A stretch of 64,000 bases of DNA from Microbacterium sp. BLY (GTDB lineage: Bacteria; Actinomycetota; Actinomycetes; Actinomycetales; Microbacteriaceae), in the NCBI RefSeq assembly GCF_017939615.1, contig NZ_JAGKSR010000002.1, positions 1-64,000 on the forward strand, given 5' to 3'. Below are positions 30,993-38,418 of the stretch, one piece after another. Every line of letters begins with the position of its first letter. Position 1 is the first letter of the stretch. A program made the position numbers and the translations under genes. The notes below the pieces were generated by a model. The model did not search any database, was not told where the DNA came from, and saw only the letters and a program-made list of their open reading frames with translations.

Positions 30993-31364
30993 CTACTCGT
31001 AGAGGTCGTCGGTGTCGGTCTCGCGGGCGGAGCCGGATTCGAAGGCGACCTCGCGGGCATTATCGCGGGAGGTGGTGACATCGGTGGGGCGGCGGAGGGG
31101 GGTGATCGTCGCGGACGTGCCGTCGGCGGCCAGACGCTCCTCGGCGCGCGCGACGAGGACGTGCGGTTCGACGCCGAGCGTGGCGCACACCGCGTAGACC
31201 ACCGGCACGGGGATGGCGCGCTTGCCGGTCACGTAGTTGTCCAGTGCGCTCCGGGCGATGCCCACGTCGCGGGCCATGGCGGCGATGCTGCTGCGGGCGG
31301 CCGCGATCTCCGCACGCATCTGACGGCCGACCGCCTCGTTGAACTGCTCGGCTGGTGTCTTCAT
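30993..31364 (-). CDS. XRE-family helix-turn-helix regulator
   Basis: 123 aa. The helix-turn-helix is IAAMARDVGIARSALDNYVTGK (about residues 26-47), followed by YAVCATLGVEPHVLVARAEER and an acidic, probably disordered C-terminal tail rich in Ser/Thr/Asp. It is probably a DNA-binding repressor that the adjacent ImmA/IrrE-type protease cleaves, judged from the pairing. ATG 31364 is preceded by AAGGTGAG. The open frame upstream has no homology. Confidence 0.82.
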   Translation of the reverse strand: MKTPAEQFNEAVGRQMRAEIAAARSSIAAMARDVGIARSALDNYVTGKRAIPVPVVYAVCATLGVEPHVLVARAEERLAADGTSATITPLRRPTDVTTSRDNAREVAFESGSARETDTDDLYE

Positions 31365-31458
31365 CCGGCTCACCTTAGCAGCGGTCCGAGAGCAGGATGC
31401 CGTCATATCGGTAGGGGAGAGAGTCCGGAGTGTCCGGGTGTGGCGGTATCGTAGGCGC

Positions 31459-31677
31459 ATGGGGACAGAACTGGGTCATCTGATGGCAGCGTCGGTCGAA
31501 GCCGCGCGTATTCATGCGGGGGTGTCCTTCCTCACGCTCTCGGAGCGCTCCGGCATCGCCCCGGCCGTTCTCGCCGACCTCCTGGAAGAGCGCGCGGAGT
31601 TCACGATGGAGGATCTGGCGGGGATCGCGGGGGCACTCGACGTGCCGGTCACGACCCTCCTGCCCGACGCGCCGTGA
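31459..31677 (+). CDS. Small XRE-like helix-turn-helix protein
   Basis: 72 aa, essentially one helix-turn-helix domain: FLTLSERSGIAPAVLADLLEER followed by MEDLAGIAGALDVPVTTLLP. It is divergent from the XRE/ImmA pair across 94 bp. TATCGT lies exactly 6 nt before the ATG with no RBS, fitting leaderless expression. It may be a second regulator of the same switch. Confidence 0.78.
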   Translation: MGTELGHLMAASVEAARIHAGVSFLTLSERSGIAPAVLADLLEERAEFTMEDLAGIAGALDVPVTTLLPDAP

Positions 31678-31705
31678 CGTCCGGCCCATGAAGTAGCGTG
31701 GGCCC

Positions 31706-32635
31706 ATGAAGACCGTTTCCTTCGGATCGACGACCGCTCCGGCCCTGATCGCCGGGATGATGCGCATCGACAGCCTCGACGACGCGCAGATCAGGGAGCT
31801 CTACGCGACAGCACGGGAGGCGGGGATCGACTTCTTCGACCACGCCGACATCTACGGCGGCCGGATGCACCACTGCGAAGCACGGTTCGCCGACGCCCTG
31901 CAGCTGGGGGCGGCCGAGCGGGATGAGATCGTGCTGCAGACCAAGTGCGGCATCGTCCCGACACAGGGCATGTTCGACTTCTCCTACGACCACATCGTCG
32001 GCCAGGTGGAAGGGTCGCTCGCCGCGCTGCGCACCGACCGCATCGACGTGCTCCTGCTGCACCGGCCGGACGCACTGGTGGAGCCGGATGAGGTGGCGCG
32101 CGCGTTCGACCACCTCGAGTCCACCGGAAAGGTGCGGGCGTTCGGCGTCTCCAACCACACCCCGTCGCAGATCGAGCTGCTGAAGAGCGCGGTGCGACAG
32201 CCCCTCGTGGCGAACCAGCTGCAGCTCTCCCTGACGCACGCGCCGATCATCGCGCAGCCCGTCGCGGCGAACATGGCGGGACACGACCAGAGCATCGGGC
32301 GCGACGGCGGCGGCGTCGTGGACTACTGCCGCCTGCACGGCATCACCGTGCAGGCGTGGTCGCCGTACCAGAGCGGGTTCGGCGGCGGGGTCTTCCTCGG
32401 TCACCCGGGCTACCCGGAGCTGAACGCCGTGATCGATCGCCTGGCGGCGAGTCACGGCGTGACCCCGACCGCGATCGCCACGGCGTGGATCACCCGGCAC
32501 CCCGCCGGGATGCAGGTGGTGCTCGGCACGACGACCCCGCATCGCGTCCAGGAGGCGGCCGCCGGGGCGGACGTCGTGCTCACCCGGGCGGAGTGGTACG
32601 AGCTCTTCCGGGCCGCCGGGCACCTGCTGCCCTGA
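31706..32635 (+). CDS. Aldo/keto reductase
   Basis: 309 aa (beta/alpha)8 oxidoreductase of the AKR11/12-like YdhF type. The catalytic tetrad appears as Asp/Tyr in DFFDHADIYGG, Lys in LQTKCG and His in LLLHRPD. It reduces carbonyls with NADPH; the physiological substrate is unknown. TAGCGT is exactly 6 nt before ATG 31706, and no RBS is present. Confidence 0.92.
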   Translation: MKTVSFGSTTAPALIAGMMRIDSLDDAQIRELYATAREAGIDFFDHADIYGGRMHHCEARFADALQLGAAERDEIVLQTKCGIVPTQGMFDFSYDHIVGQVEGSLAALRTDRIDVLLLHRPDALVEPDEVARAFDHLESTGKVRAFGVSNHTPSQIELLKSAVRQPLVANQLQLSLTHAPIIAQPVAANMAGHDQSIGRDGGGVVDYCRLHGITVQAWSPYQSGFGGGVFLGHPGYPELNAVIDRLAASHGVTPTAIATAWITRHPAGMQVVLGTTTPHRVQEAAAGADVVLTRAEWYELFRAAGHLLP

Positions 32636-32674
32636 CCTCTCGGCTCGGCGCCGACCGTCGTCTACCCTGAACTC

Positions 32675-33058
32675 ATGCCGTTCCTGTTCTCGTTCCTGGT
32701 CATCGCGCTGATGATCGGTGCGCTGATCGACATCATCACGCGCGACGACTCGCAGGTGAAGTACCTGCCGAAGATGGTCTGGATCATCATCGTGATCCTC
32801 CTGCCGTTGATCGGCAGCGTGCTGTGGTTCGCGATCGGCCGCGAGTACGGGGAGGCCGGGATCCCGCTGCCGCGGATGCGGCGGGCCGAGCATCCCGCGG
32901 CCCCGCCGACGGTCGTCCCGCCCGCGCGGCCGGCCGACACCCGGTCCACGGAGCAGCAGATCGCCGACCTCGACCGCGAGATCGAGGAGTGGCGACTGCG
33001 CGAGGAGATCGAGAAGCGTCGCCGCGAGCGCGGAGACGACGCCCTGCCGCAGTCCTAG
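32675..33058 (+). CDS. PLDc_N-domain membrane protein
   Basis: 127 aa. Two transmembrane helices (FLFSFLVIALMIGALIDII and MVWIIIVILLPLIGSVLWFAIG) form the phospholipase-D-nuclease N-terminal (PLDc_N) module; no phospholipase domain follows. The C-terminal half is a Pro-rich linker and a charged helix (IADLDREIEEWRLREEIEKR) probably forming a coiled coil. The role is unknown. TACCCT lies 6 nt before the ATG. Confidence 0.85.
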   Translation: MPFLFSFLVIALMIGALIDIITRDDSQVKYLPKMVWIIIVILLPLIGSVLWFAIGREYGEAGIPLPRMRRAEHPAAPPTVVPPARPADTRSTEQQIADLDREIEEWRLREEIEKRRRERGDDALPQS

Positions 33059-33091
33059 CCGCCGAGCGCATCGGCCTGCCAGGATGCCGTC

Positions 33092-34036
33092 ATGAGCATC
33101 CTCGTCAACGTCGACAACTTCGCCCTCGCCGAGACCCACCGCATGATGCGCGACCTCCAGAAGGAGGCCGGGGGAGTTGATCGGTTCCTGCACAACAGGA
33201 CCCCGGCGGCGATCGACCGGCAGACCGTGATCCGGTTGAACCGCGACACGCTGTACAGCTTCGCCGTGCTCGACATCAGCGCGGGGGCGTCGTTCACGAT
33301 CCCCGAACACGGCGATCGCTATCTCTCGGCGATGGTCGTCAACGAACACCACTACGTGGAGGCGATCTTCCACGAGGCGGGCGAGCACACGCTGTCGGTC
33401 GCGCAGTGCGGCTCACCCTTCGTGGTCCTCGCCGTCCGCATCCTCGTGGACCCCGCCGACCCGGCGGACGTGGCCGCGGTCGTCGCGCTGCAGGACCGCA
33501 TCGCGCTGCGGAGCGGGTCGGCGACGCCGTTCACCATGCCGGACTACGACCTCGCCAGTCTGGACGAGACGCGCGGCGCCCTGCTCGCGCTGGCCCGCAA
33601 CCTGCGGGGCTTCGACCGCATGTTCGGCAGCGAGGACGAGGTCGACCCGGTGCGGCACCTCATCGGCACGGCCGCGGGCTGGGGCGGGCTGCCCTCCACG
33701 GAGGCGAGCTACATCGGCGTGGACCCCCGCCTGCCGCGCGGCCGGTACGAGCTGACCGTCGGCGACGTGCCCGTCGACGGGTTCTGGTCGATCTCGGTGT
33801 ACAACGCGGACGGCTTCTTCGAACCGAACGATCGCGACGCGTACACGATCAACGACATCACCGGCGTGCGCAACGACGACGGTTCGATCACCGTCCGCTT
33901 CGGCGACCACCCGGAGGGCGTGCCGAACGTCCTGCCGATCACCGAGGGCTGGAACTACCTCGTGCGGCTCTACCGCCCCCGTGCCGAGGTGCTCGACGGG
34001 ACCTGGACCTTCCCCGCGCTGCAGGAGTCGGCCTGA
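33092..34036 (+). CDS. DUF1254/DUF1214 domain protein
   Basis: 314 aa. The N-terminal part (VIRLNRDTLYSFAVLDIS, about 46-63) fits DUF1254; the C-terminal part with FWSISVYNADGFFEPNDRDAYTIND and GWNYLVRLYRPRAEVLDGTW is DUF1214. The domain pair is common and uncharacterised. No signal peptide is seen, so it should be cytoplasmic. CAGGAT lies 6 nt before the ATG. It is convergent with the epimerase gene. Confidence 0.88.
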   Translation: MSILVNVDNFALAETHRMMRDLQKEAGGVDRFLHNRTPAAIDRQTVIRLNRDTLYSFAVLDISAGASFTIPEHGDRYLSAMVVNEHHYVEAIFHEAGEHTLSVAQCGSPFVVLAVRILVDPADPADVAAVVALQDRIALRSGSATPFTMPDYDLASLDETRGALLALARNLRGFDRMFGSEDEVDPVRHLIGTAAGWGGLPSTEASYIGVDPRLPRGRYELTVGDVPVDGFWSISVYNADGFFEPNDRDAYTINDITGVRNDDGSITVRFGDHPEGVPNVLPITEGWNYLVRLYRPRAEVLDGTWTFPALQESA

Positions 34037-34065
34037 CGTCCTCCTCGCGAGCCGCGGTCAGGCCG
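34029..34065. terminator. Convergent-end hairpin carrying both stop codons
   Basis: CGGCCTGAC (34029-34037) pairs perfectly with GTCAGGCCG (34057-34065) around a 19-nt loop. The TGA of the DUF1254/1214 gene and that of the opposing epimerase gene lie in the two arms. Confidence 0.6.
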
Positions 34066-35044
34066 CGGGCGCGGGGATGGTCGTGCCGGCGGCGGCGAAG
34101 GACGCGCGGACGGCCTCCTCCAAGTCGGGGTGGCGGAAGGTGAAGCCCGCCGCGGTGAGCTTCTCCGGGAGCACCCAACGGCTCTTCAGCACGAGCTCGG
34201 TCTCGGTGCGGATGCCGATGGCGCCGAGCTCGAGCATCCAGCGCGGCATCGGCGGTCCGATCTTCGCCCCGAGCGCGCGGCGCACCGTGGCCATGAACCG
34301 GACGTTGTCGACGGGATTCGGTGCGGCCGCATTCACCGGGCCGTCCAGGGACGGCGTCTCCTCGAGGAATTCGACGATGCGGGCCACGTCCTCGATGTGG
34401 ATCCAGCTGAAGCGCTGGCGCCCGCGGCGCGCCCCCGGCAGATGCGCGGTTCCGGCCTCGCGGCGGCGACGGCCGACCGGCCAGAACCCGTCGTACTGCG
34501 GGCCGCCGAGGCCGAGCCGGGCGAGGTTCCGGAGGGGCTCGAGCACACCGCCGTCGCCGAGGACGATGGCGCTGCGCAGGGCCACACGGCGGGTGCCGGG
34601 GAGGTCGGCGGCGAAGAGCGCGCGTTCCCAGGCCTTGGCCACCTCCACCGAGAAGCCCGTGCCGATCTCGCCGGAGGACTCGGTCATGGGGCGGTCTTCG
34701 GCGTGCCGGTAGATCGTGGCCGTGGAGGAGTTCACCCACAGGGCCGGCGGGGCCGCAGCGCGGGCGATCGCGTGGCTCAGCGACGCGGTCGTGTCGAGAC
34801 GGGAGCGGAAGATCTCGGCGCGGTTGCGGGGCGTGTAACGGCAGTTCACGCTCTTGCCGGCGAGGCCGATCACGAGGGAAGCGCCGTCGACGGCCGCGTC
34901 GATGCCGTCCTGGTCGCCCCACGACAGGTCACTGCCGGCGCGGGAGATCGTGACGACCTCGCGGCCGGCCTCCCGCAGGCGCGCGGTGAGGTACCGCCCC
35001 ATGAAACCCGTCGCCCCGCCGATGACCACCCGGTCCGTGCTCAT
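34058..35044 (-). CDS. TIGR01777-type NAD-dependent epimerase/dehydratase-like protein (DUF1731 C terminus)
   Basis: 328 aa Rossmann protein. Its NAD(P)-binding turn is VIGGATGFMGRYLTARL (about residues 6-22). SLVIGLAGKSVNCRYTPRNR, the ALRSAIVLGDGG block and the C-terminal PRWMLELGAIGIRTETELVLKSRWVLPEKL (DUF1731) identify the YfcH/TIGR01777 family, whose reaction is unknown. The ATG overlaps the DUF4166 stop (ATGA); in several actinobacteria the two domains are neighbours or fused (from memory). Confidence 0.88.
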   Translation of the reverse strand: MSTDRVVIGGATGFMGRYLTARLREAGREVVTISRAGSDLSWGDQDGIDAAVDGASLVIGLAGKSVNCRYTPRNRAEIFRSRLDTTASLSHAIARAAAPPALWVNSSTATIYRHAEDRPMTESSGEIGTGFSVEVAKAWERALFAADLPGTRRVALRSAIVLGDGGVLEPLRNLARLGLGGPQYDGFWPVGRRRREAGTAHLPGARRGRQRFSWIHIEDVARIVEFLEETPSLDGPVNAAAPNPVDNVRFMATVRRALGAKIGPPMPRWMLELGAIGIRTETELVLKSRWVLPEKLTAAGFTFRHPDLEEAVRASFAAAGTTIPAPAA

Positions 35045-35672
35045 GCGCTGTCTTCCTTCCGATCGGGTTCGAGACTGTAGGAGAAGTCGCCGCGGTACTC
35101 GTAGAGCCGGCCGAGCAGCGGCGCATCGACGGTCAGCCGCACCCGCTGACGCCCGGTCTCGTCGTCCCAGCGCTCGACGAGCCGGACGACCGGGGCCACC
35201 GCCCGGGGCACGCGGAGCCGTCCGCGACCGACGCGGATGCCCACCGCCCGGCTCGTCAGGTGCAGGGCGCCGGCACGGGTCTCCACATCGAAGCACGCCA
35301 CGATCAGACCGGGCTCGCCCAGCTCGTCGATGACCCGCCCGTGCCGCGACGGGGCGACGGCGTCGCGCATGACCCACGGCCCGTCCGCGAACCGGAACGT
35401 GCGCTCGGCGATCGCGCGGGAGGCGATGGTGCGGTTCTCGATGCGGAAGGGGACGTCGCGTTCCCAGCGGGCGGCGATCACCCCGCGCTGCTCGAGCAGG
35501 CGCAAGAGCGGCCACAGCACGCGACGAGGGTGCCGACACGCTGGAACGTGCCGATGCCGACGCCGACCATGCCTTCCGGCACCGCCTGGAAGTACGTGCG
35601 CAGCCGAGGGTGCAGGTCGGCGATGCGCTCGCCGAGGGCCCGGGCATACGGGGACTGCGGCACGGGCGTCAC
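35041..35672 (-). pseudogene. DUF4166 gene broken by a one-base frameshift
   Basis: Two frames together give one DUF4166-like protein of about 210 residues. The first part, from GTG 35672, reads SPYARALGERIADLHPRLRT through FQRVGTL and then turns to nonsense. From about 35526 the next frame continues RRVLWPLLRLLEQRGVIAAR to the stop. The coding strand reads ACC CT CGT CGC GTG, so one base is missing after CT at about 35526-35527. It could be a true mutation or a sequencing or assembly error. TAGGCT lies exactly 6 nt before GTG 35672. Downstream is the TIGR01777 gene. Confidence 0.8.
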
Positions 35673-35677
35673 GCTTC

Positions 35678-35769
35678 GAGCCTAGCCCTCGGCTCCGCGG
35701 TCGCGGCCCGCGTCGTCGGCCGAGAGCCTAGCCCTCGGCTCCGCCGTCGCGGCCCGCGTCGTCGGCCGG
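35678..35769. repeat. 46-bp tandem direct duplication at the 3' end of the TetR gene
   Basis: Units 35678-35723 and 35724-35769 both start GAGCCTAGCCCTCGG and differ at two bases. The right unit contains the last codons and stop of the TetR gene; the left one lies between that stop and the DUF4166 gene. The left copy supplies AGCCTA (TAGGCT on the minus strand) at the -10 position for DUF4166. Confidence 0.9.
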
Positions 35770-36369
35770 GCGGAGCAGGCGATCGAGGAGAGCCAGCGCC
35801 TCGTGCTGCGGGGCGGCGTCGTCCAGGAGCCACTGCGTCTGGAGCCCGTCCGACGCGGCGACGACGAGTGCGGCGACCGCGGCCGGGTCGACGTCGGAGC
35901 GCAGGCGTCCCTCGGCCTGCTGGGCCCGGACCGTCTCGGCGATGTCGGCCCGCAGGCGCGCGAAGCGGTCGGTCGCGAAGGTGCGCGCCGCGGGATGGCC
36001 CTCCTCCAGTGCGCTGGCGACGAGGGTCGAGTACAGCTGCACCAGGCCGGGGACCTCGCGGTTCGCCCGCGCCGAGCGGATCATCCCCTCGACGGGGTTC
36101 GCCGGCTCCGGCTCGGGCCGGCGGCCGGGTGCGTTGCTCTCCTCGTAGACCGCCACCAGGAGCTCTTCCAGCGACCCGAAGTAGTGGGTGAGAGCGGCAT
36201 GCGTCACGCCGACCTCCTTCGCGATCGCACGGAGGCTCGTGCGGTCGGCGCCGCGGGCGGCGAACACCTCGATCGCGCGGTCCAGGATCTCCTGTCGACG
36301 GGCGATGCCCTTGGCGTAGGCGCCCCGGGGGCGGGCGCGGGCGGAGTCCTCGGCGGGAGCGGCGGGCAT
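35728..36369 (-). CDS. TetR-family transcriptional regulator
   Basis: 213 aa. The N-terminal helix-turn-helix (about 25-70) contains RQEILDRAIEVFAARGADRTSLRAIAKEVGVTHAALTHYFGS, followed by a TetR_C-type ligand domain. TAGACT is exactly 6 nt before ATG 36369 and no RBS is seen. It is divergent from a sugar isomerase gene and a palindrome in the shared region is a likely operator. The final residues are encoded by the right unit of a 46-bp tandem repeat. Confidence 0.92.
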   Translation of the reverse strand: MPAAPAEDSARARPRGAYAKGIARRQEILDRAIEVFAARGADRTSLRAIAKEVGVTHAALTHYFGSLEELLVAVYEESNAPGRRPEPEPANPVEGMIRSARANREVPGLVQLYSTLVASALEEGHPAARTFATDRFARLRADIAETVRAQQAEGRLRSDVDPAAVAALVVAASDGLQTQWLLDDAAPQHEALALLDRLLRPADDAGRDGGAEG

Positions 36370-36391
36370 GAGTCGAGTCTACCGATCAGAA

Positions 36392-36407
36392 ACTTCCATG
36401 TGGAGGT
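36392..36407. promoter_or_regulatory. Candidate TetR operator
   Basis: ACTTCCATGTGGAGGT is an imperfect palindrome (12 of 16 positions symmetric) 23 bp upstream of the TetR gene and 69 bp upstream of the divergent isomerase gene. Its position suits autoregulation and control of the isomerase/dehydrogenase pair. Confidence 0.5.
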
Positions 36408-36475
36408 ATTTGGTGCTAGCGTGCCCAGCGAGGCGCGCGACGCCCACTCGACCCGATGACCCAGGAGCACGACCG

Positions 36476-37282
36476 ATGACGATCCAGACCTCCCTGCAGC
36501 TGTTCACGATCCGCGAGCGGCTGGAGGCCGACCTCGACGGCACCCTCGCGGAGGTGGCGGCGCGTGGATTCACCGCCGTCGAGCCCTACGACTTCGTGCG
36601 TCGTGCCGAGACGATGGCGGCCGCGGTGTCCTCCGCGGGGCTCACGGCGCCGACGGGCCACGCGTTCCTCGCATCCCCGACGTTCGTCCGCCCCGACGGC
36701 TCGGGGACCACGGCGCCGGTCCCGCCGCCCGCCGCGGTGTTCGCGGCTGCGGCGGCGCTCGGCATGCACACGGTGATCGATCCCTACACCGAGCCGGCGC
36801 GCTGGGAGTCGGTCGACGGAATCGCGGAGATCGCCCAACTGCTCAACGAGGCCGCGGCGATCGGCGCCGACGCCGGCATGCGCGTCGGCTATCACAACCA
36901 TGCGCACGAACTCGAGGCCGTGTTCGACGGCGTCACGGGACTGGAGATCCTCGCGGAGAGGCTCGACGAGCGCGTCGTGCTGGAGGTCGACCTGTACTGG
37001 GTCGCGCGGGGCGGGGTCGACCCGGTCGCGCTGCTGGAGAGGCTCGGCACGCGCGTCATCGCGGTCCACGCGAAGGATGGCACACTCGACCCGGCGCTGC
37101 TGGACGCATACCCGCCGGCGGATCAGGTCCCCGCCGGTGACGGCGTCGTGCCGCTGCGGGAGGCGATCGCCGCCGCGCCCGCGCTGGAGCTCGCGATCGT
37201 GGAGTTCGACCACTACGACGGCGACCTGTTCGACGCGATCACCCGCAGCCGGGTCTTCCTCGACGCCGAGGTCGCCCGCTGA
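36476..37282 (+). CDS. TIM-barrel sugar phosphate isomerase/epimerase (AP endonuclease 2-like)
   Basis: 268 aa xylose-isomerase-like barrel. Conserved features include FTAVEPYDFV, GYHNHAHELE (about 143-152) with metal-binding His/Glu, LEVDLYWVARGG and VIAVHAKDG. The family includes hydroxypyruvate isomerases, inosose dehydratases and ketose epimerases; the substrate is unclear. ATG 36476 is preceded by AGGAG. The stop and the next start overlap as TGATG, pairing it with a Gfo/Idh/MocA dehydrogenase. Confidence 0.88.
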   Translation: MTIQTSLQLFTIRERLEADLDGTLAEVAARGFTAVEPYDFVRRAETMAAAVSSAGLTAPTGHAFLASPTFVRPDGSGTTAPVPPPAAVFAAAAALGMHTVIDPYTEPARWESVDGIAEIAQLLNEAAAIGADAGMRVGYHNHAHELEAVFDGVTGLEILAERLDERVVLEVDLYWVARGGVDPVALLERLGTRVIAVHAKDGTLDPALLDAYPPADQVPAGDGVVPLREAIAAAPALELAIVEFDHYDGDLFDAITRSRVFLDAEVAR

Positions 37283-38418
37283 TGGTGCGGGGTGGGGCGA
37301 CCGTCGGCGTCGGAATCATCGGCGCGGGCAACATCAGCGACCAGTACCTCGAGAACCTGACCCGCTTCCCCGATGTGGAGGTGCGCGCGATCGGCGATCT
37401 CGTCGAGGAGCGGGCGCGGGCGCAGGCGGCGGCGTACGGGGTGCCTCGGTCCGGCGGGATGGAGGTCGTGCTCGACGACCCCGCGATCGACATCGTCGTG
37501 AACCTCACGATCCCCGCCGCCCACGTCGAGGTGTCCGAGGCGATCGTCGCCGCGGGCAAGCACGTCTGGACGGAGAAGCCGCTCGGCGTGAACCGGGAGG
37601 AGGCGCGCCGCCTGCTGGAGAAGGCGGCCGCCGCGGGACTGCGCGTGGGGGTCGCGCCGGACACCGTCCTCGGTCCCGGCGTGCAGACCGCGAAGCGCGC
37701 CATCGCCCGCGGCGACATCGGCCGGCCGCTCTTCGGCCAGACGACCTTCCAATGGCAGGGTCCCGAGATCTTCCACCCGAACCCCGCCTTCCTCTACGCG
37801 AAGGGCGCGGGGCCGCTGCTCGACATGGGCCCGTACTACGTCTCGACCCTCGTGCACGTCTTCGGTCCGGTCGCCGCGGTGGCCGCGCTCGGGCTGCGGG
37901 GGTCGCCGACCCGGCGCGTGCGGGTGGGCGAGCGCGCCGGGGAGGAGTTCCCCGTGGAGATCCCCTCCACGCTCAGCGTGCTGATGGACTTCGAGGGCGG
38001 CGGGCAGGCGCAGAGCCTCTACAGCACGGACTCGCCCCTCGTGCGGCAGGGGATCGTGGAGATCACCGGCACCGAGGGCACCCTCGTGATCCCGGACCCC
38101 AACACGTTCGGCGGCCCGCTCACCATCACCCGTCCGCTGGCGCGGTACTTCGTGCCGCCGGAGCCCGTGGTGCAGGAGGTCGTGGACGTCGCTCCGGAGG
38201 GCGTGCTCGCGGGACGCGGGCTCGGGCTGCTCGACATGGCGCGGGCCATCGCGGAGGACCGGCCGCACATCGCGACCGGCGCGTTCGGCTACCACATCCT
38301 CGACGCCCTGCTGTCGATCGAGGAGGCCGCCGCCCGCCGCACCTTCGTGGAGGTCGCGAGCACGGTCGATCAGATCGGTGCGCTGCCCGCGGACTTCGAT
38401 CCCTTCGCCGCGACGTAG
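37282..38418 (+). CDS. Gfo/Idh/MocA-family oxidoreductase
   Basis: 378 aa. The N-terminal Rossmann fold begins VGVGIIGAGNISDQYLENL (about 8-26); the catalytic-lysine motif is HVWTEKPLGV (about 94-103). The family oxidises sugars or cyclitols with NAD(P). It shares a one-base TGATG overlap with the isomerase gene, so they probably act in sequence. The last 49 bp overlap the opposing ROK regulator gene. Confidence 0.9.
   Translation: MVRGGATVGVGIIGAGNISDQYLENLTRFPDVEVRAIGDLVEERARAQAAAYGVPRSGGMEVVLDDPAIDIVVNLTIPAAHVEVSEAIVAAGKHVWTEKPLGVNREEARRLLEKAAAAGLRVGVAPDTVLGPGVQTAKRAIARGDIGRPLFGQTTFQWQGPEIFHPNPAFLYAKGAGPLLDMGPYYVSTLVHVFGPVAAVAALGLRGSPTRRVRVGERAGEEFPVEIPSTLSVLMDFEGGGQAQSLYSTDSPLVRQGIVEITGTEGTLVIPDPNTFGGPLTITRPLARYFVPPEPVVQEVVDVAPEGVLAGRGLGLLDMARAIAEDRPHIATGAFGYHILDALLSIEEAAARRTFVEVASTVDQIGALPADFDPFAAT

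Noticed and set aside
35478..35672. The 64-codon frame as an independent small gene
   Set aside because: Its first part is the N terminus of DUF4166 and its end is out-of-frame nonsense; it is better explained as half of a frameshifted gene.
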